Below, in pieces: positions 22,916-35,499 of a DNA stretch of 64,000 nucleotides (within the stretch, counting starts at the first letter, position 1; each line of letters starts with the position of its first letter). Source of the DNA: Arcuatula senhousia (Eukaryota > Mollusca > Bivalvia > Mytilida > Mytilidae); contig OZ020317.1 of NCBI GenBank assembly GCA_963971305.1, positions 18,928,001 through 18,992,000 of the forward strand, given 5' to 3'. The position numbers were made by a program, and so were the translations under genes. The notes under the pieces are model-generated. The model was not told where the DNA came from. It did not search any database and saw only the letters and a list, made by a program, of their open reading frames with translations.

Positions 22916-23639
22916 AAAGTTAGTATTAAGCAAAATGTTTTTTTTTTATTTTCAAAGCAGTTTCATATGTTTTTATTTGTTTTTAATCAAAACTATTGAT
23001 CTATATTCATTCATATTGTACTTAATAAAATTCATCAGTTATTAGACATAAATTTTGTAACTATATTAATATATTAAAAACATTTTGTAAATCGTTAATA
23101 TTTACTAATGACCCACGTAAGATGGACAACAGTCTGGAGGAATTGTCTTTTAAGTCAAAATAATAATTGTCCATTAAGTCTCGTTTGAAGGACTGAACTA
23201 CATTTCAAAAAGACACGTATGGTGTTGCCTGATATAAGTCTATAGATTTTTGAATTAAAAGATATTTAAAACTTCAAAGGGAAGGGAAATAATTTTAAGC
23301 AAATGCTTATTGTGACCATGCAAATTGGCAAATTTTGACGTTAAACTCTGACTTTTATTTAATAGAGTTAAGCAAATGCCCTTTTTTCAGGAACGAGTTT
23401 AAGTAATATTATTTTTGTATTGCTATGAAAGACTGCTTCCGAATCATCTTAATGAGGTTTTCTTATTAAGAAGATTTGAATTAAAACTATGCTACTATTG
23501 TGACCATACAATATAGTTTATGAGCACAACTCATTTGCTTAAGTTGGTGTCGGTTTGCACTCTAAATTCTTTATATCTTGCTAGCACATATACATGTAGA
23601 ACGTAGAAAAAATATGAAAGGTGTTACTTTCATGCGTGA

Positions 23640-24490
23640 TCTTCAGAAGTAAATTTTCTAATCGACAACATATTTGTACAGTTTAGCGGACGTGTTTTTC
23701 AACAAACAATTGGTATCCGAATGGGCACAAATTGTGCACCATTGCTTGCCAATTTGTTTCTTCATTCATATGAAGCAGACTTCTTACAATCACTTCTAGA
23801 CAAAAAGGACCGCAAACTTGCTTTATCCTTCAATCTATTATTTCGTTATATTGATAATGTCCTTTCACTAAACAATCCTCAATTTGGTGACTATTTACAT
23901 CCCATATATCCGAAGGAACTTGAGATAAAGTACACTACAGATTCTAGGACGTCCGCTTCATATTTGGATCTATTTCTCGAAATTGACACACAAGGAAGGC
24001 TTTGTACAAAGCTCTATGACAAACGTGATGACTTCAACTTTCCAATAGTTAACTTTCCCTTTCTGTGTAGCAACATTCCGTCCGCTCGAGCATATGGAGT
24101 TTACGTATCACAATTGATTCGTTATTCCAGAGCATGTGGGGAGTACAACGACTTCCTTGATAGAGCTTCACGGCTGACAAGCAAATTGTTAACACAGGGG
24201 TACGTTGCTCCCAAGTTGTTGTCGTCACTCAAGAAATTTTACAGACGACATCATGTGCTTGTATACAAATACGGGATTTCTATCTCTCAGATGAGCACAG
24301 ATGTTGGTTTGACATAGAGTTTTGTAATGTCATCCTTTCCAGATTTGACCAACACTTAATCGATCTTTGGCAACGTGACGGGTGTTCTATAGCAAGCAGG
24401 AACCGCTTACTCTTCTGGAGCACCTGAGTTCACTCTCGTTTCGACTTGAGTTCGCGTTGCTGAATGCGGTTTTGTTGTTATGTGTGTGTG
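23640..24490 (+). mobile_element. 5'-truncated YIDD-type retroelement, RT half almost intact
   Basis: An open frame from about 23640 to 24317 begins NFLIDNIFVQFSGRVFQQT, runs through MGTNCAPLLANLFLHSYEAD (motif B), RYIDNVLSLNN (motif C with the second Asp changed to Asn), the LYDKRDDFNFPIVNFPFL block and the C-terminal SLKKFYRRHHVL and ISISQMSTDVGLT. It has over 220 codons without a stop. The 3' tail (GGGTGTTCTATAGCAAGCAG and on) breaks off near 24490 at a different repeat. Motif A and everything upstream is missing. The Asp to Asn change predicts a dead enzyme. Confidence 0.65.
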
Positions 24491-24934
24491 GCCATGTCTT
24501 CTCGGGTCTGCTATAGCAGACATCAAAGTTAACTTGCGTTTACTCATGACTGGTCAAAGTAGACTTGCGACAGCGTTTCTATGACTGGTCATAACCAGTC
24601 CCAAATCATGACTGCTTTAACCAGACCAGTCATTGTAACAAGTCTGCTGTACCTGGATTCTGTATAAGAATACAATGGTTTTATTGAATATTAAAAATGT
24701 TTATATCAGTCTTTAAAGCAGACCTGTCACGAAGTTAACTTGACCAGACCTGTCAAAATTACGCAGCTGCTTTTAAAAGCAGACATTGAATTATGACTGC
24801 TTTTCAAGTTAACATGGAACCAGTTGCGCGTCTGCTAAATGCAGTAGCAGGACTAGTCACAAGTGAACTTGGAGTTAACTTGATGTCTTCTTCTCAAGTT
24901 AACTTACCGTACAGGTTATGTTTGCATCCATCTG
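24490..24934 (+). repeat. Truncated inverted-repeat element rich in AGTTAACTTG and ACCAGTCATGACTGGT motifs
   Basis: The right end GTACAGGTTATGTTTGCATC + CATCTG followed by TA (24935-24936) resembles the ends of the 5082-6006 element with substitutions. The interior is built from short self-complementary words (AAGTTAACTTG, ACTGGTCA, GCAGAC). No matching left terminal repeat is found; it seems to start inside the tail of the adjacent RT element. Confidence 0.45.
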
Positions 24935-25649
24935 TAGTCTCAGTTTCAGCCTGGTTCAAACAATATCTACAGAAGCATTGGTCTGTGGGAATAGGTGGTA
25001 AATCATACCTTACTGTGTCAATAGTTGAAGGATACACACTCCTTATAAATGTTGCTAAAATTCCACGGATTTTTTTCTGTTAGCAAAAGAGAAGATATAG
25101 TTCGAACCCGGAACATATTTTGCTGTCATTGTTTTCCAGCTTAATTTTAATTAAAATGCGATTGTCGATTTCTACTCTTTTTCAGAATAATATATATCTT
25201 CAAACAAAAAATATTTGGTTGTACACATCTGGTACATGATAGAAAATTCATGTTCCAAAATGTTTTGTCATTCTTATATGCTGAATGTTTAAACTATAAA
25301 CATTACTCTTATACACATTTTGTTATAAGTTTTCTAATATGGTATTACTTTATAGAAAAAAGTTTAGCAACAGGAAAGCAAGGATCTATATTCTAGTTCT
25401 ACATATATTGCTAAAATGAAGTTCTACCAAAATCACAAAGAGCAGATTTAATAGTTTTAATGTGTATGCTCTCTTACCGTACAAGCTGTGTGTGCAACCA
25501 TCTATATCTTGGGACATTCTAACAGCGAGTGGAGTATTAAATTAAAAATGCAGTACTATTAATATCAAATATTTGCAAAATATTAAAACAATATAACAAT
25601 ATGTAAAAATACAATGTACAAGATTATCATAATGGAAAATGTTCATTTT

Positions 25650-27352
25650 TATGTCGCCTGCAACGTGTTGCAGAAGCGACATATAGGGGTTACTTTGGCA
25701 CTATCCGTCGTCTTGCGTCGTCCTGCGTCGTCGTCCTGTGTCTTCCTGCGGCGTCAAAAAAATTTCCGTCGCAGTTTTCCAGGCAACTATATGTCACAGC
25801 CTCTTGATATTTGGTATGTAGCTTCATCACATAGTACTTTAAAGTGTAAAGCGATTCTATGCCCGAAAAATTACTACTTCCTGTTTGACGAATACTTAAT
25901 GTTTTATATATAATGGACATAGATGCCAAATTTTCGTCACAGTTTTCCAGGCAACTACATGCCACAGCCTCTTGATATTTTGTATGTAGCTTCATCTCAT
26001 TGTACTATAAAGTGTAAAGCGATTTTATGTCTGAAAAATAATTACTTCTTGTTTGACGAATACTTAAAGTTTTATTTACATGTGTATAATGGACATTGAT
26101 GCCAAATTTTCGTCGAAGTTGTCCAGGCAACTACATGCCACAGCCTCTTGATATTTGGTATGTAGCTTCATCTCATAGTACATTAAGGTTTAAAGCGATT
26201 TTATGCCCGAAAAATAACCACTTCCTGTTTGACGAATACTGGACGTTTTGTATCTAATGGACTTAGATACCAAATTTTCGTCGCAGTTTTCCAGGTGACT
26301 ACATGCCACAGCCTCTTGATATTTGGTATGTAGCTTCATCACATAGTACTATAAGGTGTAAAAGGATTTTATGCCCGAAAAATAACTACTTCCTGTTTGA
26401 CTGTCGCCTGCAACGTGTTGCAGAAGCGACATATAGGGGTTACTTTGGCACTATCCGTCGTCCTGTGTCGTCCTGCGGTGTCACAAAAATTTCCGTTGCA
26501 GTTTTCCAGGCAACTATATGTCACAGCCTCTTGATATTTGGTATGTAGCTTCATCACATAGTATTTTAAAGTGTAAAGTGATTGTATGCCCGAAAAATAA
26601 CTACTTCCTGTTTGACGAATACTTAATGTTTTATATATAATGGACATAGATGCCAAATTGTCGTCACAGTTTTCCAGGCAACTACATGCCACAGCCTCTT
26701 GATATTTGGTATGTAGCTTCATCGCATAGTACTATAAAGTGTAAAGCGATTTTATGCCCGACAAATAATTACTTCCTGTTTGACGAATACTTAAAGTTTT
26801 ATATACATGTGTATAATGGACATTGATGCCAAATTTTCGTCGCAGTTTTCCAGGCAACTACATGCCACAGCCTCTTGATATTTAGTATGTAGCTTCATCT
26901 CATAGTACATTAAGGTTTAAAGCGATTTTATGCCCGAAAAATAACCACTTCCTGTTTGACGAATACTTGATGTTTTGTATCTAATGGACTTAGATACCAA
27001 ATTTTCGTCGCAGTTTTCCAGGTGACTACATGCCACAGCCTCTTGATATTTGGTATGTAGCTTCATCACATAGTACTTTAAGGTGTAAAAGGATTTTATG
27101 CCCGAAAAATAACTACTTCCTGTTTGACGAATACTTAACGTTTTATATTTAATGGACATAGATGCCAAATGTTTTTGTCATAGTTTTCCAGGCAACTACA
27201 TGCCACAGCCTCTTGATATTTGGTATGTAGCTTCATTGCATAGTACTTTAAGGTGTAAGGCGATTTTATAGCTGAAAATTAACTACTTCCTGTTTGGCGA
27301 ACAAACATAGATAGGCAGGCGACATATGCCTTCCGGTGAAGGCTCCATCTAG
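25650..27352. repeat. Element with about 170-bp internal repeats in a 727-bp higher-order duplication
   Basis: The unit CACAGCCTCTTGATATTTGG starts at 25795, 25963, 26139, 26307, 26522, 26690, 26866, 27034 and 27204. The first four and the next four positions differ by exactly 727 bp, and the second set includes a second copy of the left end TGTCGCCTGCAACGTGTTGC + AGAAGCGACA, itself a long hairpin. The right end reads GGCAGGCGACATATGCCTTC, inverting the outer GTCGCCTGC, with its own GCCTT..AAGGC hairpin. No coding capacity. Confidence 0.75.
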
Positions 27353-28654
27353 TTATTTCGCTGCACATTGTTCAAAACATTTTATTATTTTCTTAATAAC
27401 TTACACATGTTACAAATAAAATTAAGTAAGAATATTATTTAAATCAATCAAAACGTGAAAACAGCAGCGGCCATTATGACACTGTTTCTTTTGCAAAATC
27501 TTTGATCGCATTTAACTATTAAATAAATGAATGGTCCGAAATAGCAATACTTTGAAACATATATAATTGATCACCATATCTTTATAATATTGATAATTTG
27601 ACATTTTTGCAGATTTATATCAAAGATTTTTTTGTCTCTTATGTTGAGAAAATCTATTTGAAATACAATATATTAACCTGTCATTCATCTTAATAAGCTT
27701 TTAAGTGATTTCTTTTACTATCTCAGAAATCTAATCTTACATTCTATTTGCTGCAACTAACAATTTCCCTTCTGCAAAATATTTCCAAAAGATGATTGTA
27801 GCTTTTAGTTCTGCTAACACAACACAGAAAATTTGATTTAAATCTGACAGTTCTTTGAATTATTAGTACATCTGATTGATCAACCCAAAAGGTATCTTTC
27901 TTGTAAAAAACGAGTAAACAACTCAGAATATAGTAAAAAGTGCAGCACTTATTTTACTCCATATATGCATAAAGTGTACATGAAAAATTATATACATGTA
28001 TTTATATATGAACATTTACTCAATCATGAAATGCAAAAAAACTAAATTTATAAGATAACATTGAATATAAAAGTCGTATATTCTTTCATATGTGTTGAAT
28101 ATATCGATAACAAAATTAATTTTGATGTGCCAAGTGTGCTTTATCCTGTAAAGCTTAAACAAATTATAAGTAAGTGTGCATGTCGTTATTAATTTTGTCG
28201 TACAGTTGCTTTAAAAGACAACACTAATATTGGTTCCCCTTAATTTGATGTAGATGCACTGTTTTCCGTGAAATCAGAGTTTCCAATAGACAAATAAAGA
28301 CATCGATGTTTAATGTGAAACATTCGTCATTGTATTAGTAAGGACTCTCATGCAACAGTTTAACGGTAGACGCACTACACTATTCCAAATTGTTCCAAAT
28401 CCATTTATCTTTCTTCTTTCCATGAAATGTCATTTTAGATAGAATGTTTAGCAAGGGAGTTCATTTTAGAAATTGATATTTTGAACAGTGCCAATACAAT
28501 TTTTACTTGTTTTTATTTAACAGCTTTGATTTAAGTTTTTTTAATATATTTTTAATTGGCACCTTAAGTATTGAGTTAGTATGTATTCATCCATATATTT
28601 ACACAAAACGTGTTTATGATTGATTGTTCGAGAAAAACAATGGCCCAATGCTCT
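27353..28654. other. Intergenic, nothing recognised
   Basis: AT-rich sequence without repeats shared elsewhere in the window and without a plausible exon. Confidence 0.45.
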
Positions 28655-29290
28655 CAGACTGTAAGAAGCAAAGAGGCACCAATGGCAAAAGTTAAAACGG
28701 GCAACGACATAACCGGTAACCACGAAAAAGAGCAGCACAAAGAAACACAAAACGCAAATCAAGCGAACGGAAGTCAACAACGCGAACTCAAGTGAAATTT
28801 TTGTAAACTCAGGTGATCCCGAAGAGTAAGCGGTTCCTGCTATACATGTAGCACACCCATCGTGTTGCTAATTTCAAATTCAGTGTGACAAATCAAATAA
28901 ATGAAGACAAAACAAATCTCTACGACAATCAGCATCTGCACTAATTTGAAAGAAGCAGAGGTATCGATGGGGTATCCGAATGTCAAAAGTCCAAAAGGGC
29001 AGAGACGAAACCAGCAAACACCAACAAGAACGGGACAAAAACAGACAACATGTAAAACATGGAAACACAAAACAACTGAATATCAATCAAAAACGCGAAC
29101 TCCAGTCGAAACAAGAGTGAACTCAGGTGCTCCGGAAGAGTAAGAAGTTCCTGCTTGCTATATCACACCCGTAAATTCCATATTTGTCTTCGAGGTGACG
29201 GTGTCTGCTGTACAATTTCTTGAGTGAAGATAGCAACAGTGGGGCAATATAACCATTTGTTAGCAAGTTCTTCCAATTAATCTATTTATC
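28655..29290 (-). mobile_element. Two overlapping 3' ends of YIDD-type retroelements
   Basis: Minus strand. At 29180-29290 the RT C-terminal LLSSL segment is recognisable, followed by the ACTCTTCCGGAGCACCTGAG tail down to about 28895. A second tail copy of the same kind follows at 28655-28890. Open frames here are tail sequence, shared with the other copies, and not genes. Confidence 0.5.
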
Positions 29291-29679
29291 AATGTCTATT
29301 GCCTTTACAAAATTGAATACTTTAAATTCATTTGGTATTAAAAACGAAAGAATATGGAATATGTGTCAGAAAGACACGATCCACATATTGAAATGTTACT
29401 TTAGATTTAGGTTTTTGAAAAAAATCCGGAATGCAGGTTAATATCTTATGCCTTGAAATCTTAAGTATACAGTGTCTGAGTGTGTTAATGCATAATTTAT
29501 CCTACTGTTATACTAGTCTTCAAAGCGATCTTTAACAACATTATCATGATCATTCAATTTAATGCAGCTTTTATCTCTATAGATTGTACTAAACAGACTT
29601 TTCAACGATAGGCTTAACTTTTTTTTTTTCATTTATTTGAAACATTGGGCTTGAATCACATGTAGTATATTTTCAATCC

Positions 29680-29830
29680 AGGGACAGGTGTAAAACAGCG
29701 AGAAGCGACCACTGGTCACATTGAAGCTGCTTGTTTTTTTCATTGTGGATAATTTTAAATTGTCGTTTATATTGCAGGTTGTGTCGTGTACGCTTACATG
29801 GATTCCACATCTCATTATCGTCTACTTAAG
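29680..29830 (-). repeat. Dispersed repeat B, fragment
   Basis: Minus strand holds TGAGATGTGGAATCCATGTA, CGACACAACCTGCAATATAA and the GCGGCC..TCACATTG-like block found after it in the other copies. Confidence 0.5.
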
Positions 29831-30457
29831 ACGATTATTCGTACATACTTAGAAATTAAGAATTTTTACCAAAGAGTCAACCTCTGAATACTGTTGTCAT
29901 ATGCTGATAAATTATTAAAAAATAGCCAAAAATTAAAAGCTTTATATATTTTTAAACTTTAAATGATTTTTACGGGGTAAACAATGTAAAATGAAACTTA
30001 CCTTCATTAAAAAATACCTACCATATACATTAATTTTCAGCATTTTAAAGATGCATTTTGGACTAGAAAAGCATCCGCGCACAATACAAATAACTAAATA
30101 TTTTTTCAGATTGTTAATATTGCTTATATAGTCCTTCTCTGAAAATATGAACTTTTATTACGTGTGCAGACGATATTTTCTTGTCCAAAATGTAATTTAA
30201 AACGACACAAGTTTCTTAATTTTTGTCAGATTTGCTAAACTTGCTAGAATTATGACATCATTATGACACTTCTATTTTATATTTGATGCCATTAAATGTT
30301 TTTAAATAGTCTAACTTGCTTGTGTTTCTTTTTTTATCTCAATAATAATCAACAACATGGCTTTGATCAAACTCTTATAAAAAATGACTTCATGAGACTT
30401 TATGCAAATCTAAAATTATTCTCTAAATTAGGAATACACAAATAAATTGATTAAACA

Positions 30458-30789
30458 TTAATTGTTCTCTACACTGTGACGAATCTTTAGAAAGGCTGTT
30501 CTACCAAACTTCACTGTCACTGGATCACAGACTGTCAATTGCAAGCTATTGTCATCTGTACATTGCAATATGGTCTGAAATATAAAAAGATAAGAACATT
30601 TCAGGCAATTAAAAAATAAAGTATTAAAATGATTTACATTTATAAAGGCATTTTAACGACCAAGTAAATGAAAACATTTTTATCATTGAAAGCTGAACGG
30701 CAAGGTTTTTGATCTTATTTTCGATTTTAATAGATGAACTATAAAGTTTTAAATACCTTGGAAAAGGAAAATAGATCAGCTTCTTGCAT
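30458..30789 (-). CDS. Candidate two-exon small gene, 49-aa protein of unknown function
   Basis: On the minus strand, ATG at 30789 opens an 11-codon exon (30789-30757, MQEADLFSFSK) ending in AAG|GTATTT. After a 182-bp intron ending TTTTTATATTTCAG, a 39-codon exon (30574-30458) reads TILQC... to ...VENN and stops at TAA. Both exons are phase 0 at the junction. The second exon is closed by stops in the other two frames, and an in-frame TAG lies upstream of the ATG, which has A at -3. The product has no signal peptide, no membrane segment and two Cys. I do not recognise the protein. It sits alone in the interval between the two GPCRs. It could instead be the surviving end of a larger gene or of a transposon ORF. 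Confidence 0.42.
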
Positions 30790-30974
30790 TTTAATTCCAC
30801 AGGATTGGTTCGTCTCCCTCGTTTTTATTTGTATCTTGTCGTCTATCTAATTGTCAGTGCCTAAAGTTGTTAATCGCGATCTGGTTTTTTAGCGTTAATT
30901 CTTAATCCAGTTTAGTCGAAATGATCGGGGAACCAGTCAATGGGAGATAACTTAGATTCAAAATAAAAAAGAGG

Positions 30975-31215
30975 CCCATGGCGCTAAATATTTACGACGA
31001 AAAGGCCATGGCGCGAGGGAAACAGAATAAAAAGGGCATGGCGACACAGAAAGGGCGGCATGGCGCAACGCCATGCTAAACATGCTTGGGAGAAAGTGTT
31101 TCCCATAGCCTTCAAAAAGGGCATGGTAAAATATTTCAAAAAGGGCACATGAAACACCGTAGCCACCCTAAAGGGCACATAAGTCATGCACTCAACCGTT
31201 ATTACGGCACATTCA
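30975..31215. repeat. Cluster of degenerate GGGCATGGCG words
   Basis: CCATGGCGC, GGCCATGGCGCG, AAGGGCATGGCG, GGCGGCATGGCGCAACGCCA, AAGGGCATGG and AAGGGCACAT recur at 15-40 bp spacing, with hairpins such as CATGGCGCAACGCCATG. The spacing is irregular. No gene; the minus-strand frame over it is a by-product. Confidence 0.5.
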
Positions 31216-31219
31216 AAAA

Positions 31220-32171
31220 GACGTAACATTGAAAAGCCTCAAACCATAAGAATTGAATGAAAATTACTCAAAACCAAAAAGGTCAAACAGAAAAACCAAA
31301 AGCAATCGGGAATTTCATTGACAAAAACATTAGAAAAAATGGTAAAATCGTGCGAGACAAGTCCGACGACCAAAGCTTTTAAAATAACAAACACATTTTT
31401 ATGATGTGTAAAAATGCAACTTATAATTTTTTAATTCAAATACATTGAGGGGTTTTGCTTGATAAAATGATAAAATATTAATGCATAACATGAGTTAATT
31501 TGTAACATATTTTATAATTCATGCCCTAAAACGAAAATATCCAACGTTACGTGTGTGTCAAGGATCGTTTGTTGCACTATCAAATATTTTTACTGGTTTA
31601 ATCAGCCGTTAAAATTCAGTAATATCTTTTGAATATCTGTATTCATTAAACTTCATATGACAATTTGACAATCATCTGTTATCTTCTGGTTTTCCAATTA
31701 CCAAATTTTCTATCCATATACTTTAAAGCGTTTTGAACCATTTTTTTTTCTCGCATGCTTATTCCAATGTCGTTTTTACACAAAACACACATTATATGCT
31801 TTAAATGATGATGCATTATTCAATTACATGATTACAAAAAGCTTTAACTATGTTTAGACGTTACAAAACACGTTTCGTAGTTTCTCATTCTCATGATAGT
31901 AAAGCATGCATGTTTCTATCAAATCATTTTCTTTGATTTTAAAAAAGCAACTTATGTCATGTCCCGTTTGATATTTGAAAAGTTGTAACATTGCAAAATT
32001 GCATCATCATTCGGCACATCAGCGTGATTTTTCGATATCATTTATAAATTTATATTTTTTTGATAGTCATTATAATCCTAATAGCATTTAACGAATTATC
32101 AGTGTCAGTGAATTACTCATTTTAATTACCTGTGCGTGTCAACTACGCCGGGGTACCTCATTAGCATGAAT
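31220..32171. other. Intergenic, nothing recognised
   Basis: Plain AT-rich sequence between the GGGCATGGCG cluster and the CAGATGGG element. It lies upstream of the 49-aa gene candidate. Confidence 0.4.
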
Positions 32172-32173
32172 TA

Positions 32174-32973
32174 CAGATGGGACAAAACCTAACCTGTACA
32201 AAAGTAAACCAAAAGTAAACATTTAGGTTACTTTTCTGGTTTGGTTTGGTTTACTTGACTAAACTAGGTAGTAAATCATGGTTTACTCAGAGTAAACCGT
32301 GGTTTGCTTTAATTTCTAGTTTGGTTTGCGTTCCGACGTAAACTAAAGTTAATAGAGTAAACCAAACCAGGCCATAGTTTGGTTTACTTTTAATCGTGTT
32401 TAGTTTACTCAGAGTAAATTAAACCAGCGTCCTGGTTTGGTTTACTTTTAATATTGTTTAGTTTACTCTGAGTAAACTAAACCAGCGGCCTGGTTTGGTT
32501 TACTTTTAATCTTGTTTAGTTTACTCTGAGTAAACCAAACCAGCGGCCTGATGAAATAATAATAAAGTAGAGATGCTGAATTAAATTAAATTTATGAATT
32601 AGATTGACGCACAGATCGGCTATTAAAGAGTTTATTCTTTACTGCGCATACTCGCTCAAAGTAAACCAAACTAGCGGTCTGGTTTGGTTTACTTTTGGCC
32701 TTGTATAGTTTACTCAGAGTAACCCAAACCAGCGACCTGGTTTGGTTTACTTTTAATATTATTTGGTTTACTCTGAGTAAACTAAACTTGCAGCATGGGT
32801 TGGTGTACTCTGACGTAGTCAGATAGCTGGTTTGGTTGACTTTTGAAAGTAAACTTAGTAGTAAACCATGGTTTACTCAGAGTAAACCAAATCAAAATGA
32901 CAATAAACAAATAGATAACTTTTGGTTTCCTTTTTAGTTTGGTTGGCATACAGGTTTGGTTCGGACCCATCTG
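32174..32973. mobile_element. 800-bp inverted-repeat element, same family as 5082-6006
   Basis: The left end is CAGATGGGACAAAACCTAAC and the right end is the inverse of CAGATGGGTCCGAACCAAAC. TA lies on both flanks (32172-32173, 32974-32975). The interior repeats GAGTAAACCAAACCAGCGGC / CTGGTTTGGTTTACTTTT many times in both orientations, giving a strongly self-complementary single strand. Confidence 0.8.
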
Positions 32974-32975
32974 TA

Positions 32976-35499
32976 GAACTCGTAAAAAGAAAATCAAAAC
33001 TGTCTTTGTTCAGGAAAAGGAACAAAAGCAATTACTTTTTTGTGAAATTTTCGCTGAGTGTATTATTCGCGGAAACCAAACGCGACAATAGCAAAAATAA
33101 GACACACTCGAAAAAAAAAACTGATATACGGTATATTATTTGTTCGATAACATTCGCTAAATACATTTTTTTCATTTTTCGTTATTGAACATGTATAAAC
33201 ATTGCTAATCTATCATTTATATTATTTATTTATTAAGGTTTGTCTACTTTTCCAACAGAATTAATAGTTCATTCTCATGTTAATGTCCTTAGAAATGATA
33301 TGTTATCATCAGTCACGTTCCAGCTTCATTTTACGTTTCATCACACAGCCGCAAGGAATTGTGGATTTAATTAACACTCTATATATATAACATCATATTA
33401 CTCCTGTATCAATGTATTAATCCTGATATCAAACAACGATGATTTATCCTGAAGATAGTTTGCAGGATAAGCTTCATTTTAGTATAATGAAACATGTTTT
33501 ATAACCTTATATTAATGTGGGTTTAGGTTAAATAATAGATATTCGCTCTTACAAAAGAATTTTTCAGAAGTTTAATTTTTGCGCCGTCTCTCTACTTCAA
33601 ATAAAGCGAAACAAAGCAAATAATTGTATAAAATGAAAAGAGTAATATATGTACATGTATTCGAAGACTTTGCCTGTGTCCCTGTCCATTACCGATCACT
33701 AATAATATACCTTTTTAGAATGTTGGATCGAGTTCCCGTTTTCAAATAACAAAAATTGGACTGTTCCACCTGTATGTAGATAGTTTTGTCAGTTACTTCT
33801 CATTCATTAAGGAATTTAAATCCGTATGACTTTTAGAACATGTGATACTATATGTGATGAAATTAAATTTAAATTTTATGGTAAGGATTGACATGAACTT
33901 CAGACTTAAGATGAGTATAACTGTATTTTAATGAATTTAAAACGGTATCAGGCAAATCTTTTATTTTTTCATCAAGATGCCCCGTTTTGCCCCTGAAGTC
34001 CATTCTAGCCATGTGCTAAAATGGCCGAAACTATGTCCACAGAAATAGACAGGATACCCAAAATATAATTATAACTCATAGATAGTTACCATTTTCTATA
34101 ATTCCTTGAATCAGTAATAACAAAAATCATAATAACAATAAACCATAAAACAGCAAAAGTTACTGTTCAATTGATTTTTGCATACACACAAGATATGAAC
34201 CATTATAAACCTAATACAAAATTTGTTTCCCTAATAGTTTTTAAATCTGAAATCATTATACACATTGTATCCTGATAATCTCATGGATATTGCATATCAG
34301 AAAATATTGTAATAAAAGACCTTGAAATCATAGATTGTTCTCGATCCTTTCTTCTTGACTAAAATTTTTCACCATTCGAAATTCATGATTCTTTTAAAGG
34401 GGTGTTTTACGTTTGAGTCATCTTTATCGAATGAGGAAAACAGCTTTGAAAGCGGTTTCTATGGTTGGAAATACAAAATACAAATATTTTAATCTTAAAA
34501 AACAATCATCTTTAAATTGCATTTATTTTTTGTTGATTTACAAGTATTTTTTTCTACAGTAGAGTCGAATAATGAAATAACAAAGAACGAAAGAGACGTT
34601 GACTCTTAATATCGATGCATACATTTTATATGTTTATATTTTATTTAAATTTCAAATATATCTATGATACATAATATGCAATATTCAAAACCATTAGAAA
34701 GTTTTAAAAGTGTTATAATTTAAAGTACAAACTGAAACTTAATCTAATGCATGTCAACCTTAAAAAGAGGGCAATACTCAAACGAAAATGCTAATGCACA
34801 AATAATTTCCTAAAAGGTACACCAATGTTTTTAATTTCAACGCATTATTCATAAAAAAGGTACATACATCTTTTTCAGAGCGACACATCATAATCACTTT
34901 TAATTTACAAGGACACAAAGTAAAATGATATATAATTTATATTTCATATTGATAAATACTGCATAATTACAAGATTCGTAGGCACAAAAATATCGTACAA
35001 TATATATATGTTACATAAGCGATACAGGTCACATAACAAGCGGCAATTTACAACACCTACAACGGGCAACCGCCAGCAGCCTTCAACGATGCCAGTAGAC
35101 GCTGCTCGCCCTTCTGCAATTGGCCCACGGTCTAAATAAATTGCATTCAATTCAAATCAAGTCCTGAAATAAAAAAACTCTAAATCTAACACTATCAAAA
35201 TTAATTAAAAGTCTGTGTAATGAGAAAAAAGGAAGTCTATAATTCTCAATAAAGATAACTTCGACAAATCTTTCATCATAATCCAAGATCAGAAAAATCC
35301 TTGTAACATGTTTATTTTTTCGCATCGTTATTGTTGGATTGACTAAAGTACATTTATAGCTATTTATCGTGCACCTTCTGTCGCACTTGCTTAACAAGGG
35401 ACATGTGTGTGTTGCATGATCATGTATAATGTATTTCAACTACTGTCGTGTTTGTCAAATCAACCGTTCAATAAGATTTATATCACAATGTTTATACAT
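32976..35499. other. Intergenic, nothing recognised
   Basis: No gene supported. A 95-codon minus-strand frame at 35152-35439 has no recognisable domain. 35050-35110 has a short stretch like the tail of repeat B (CAGCAGCCTTCAACGATGCC). Confidence 0.35.
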
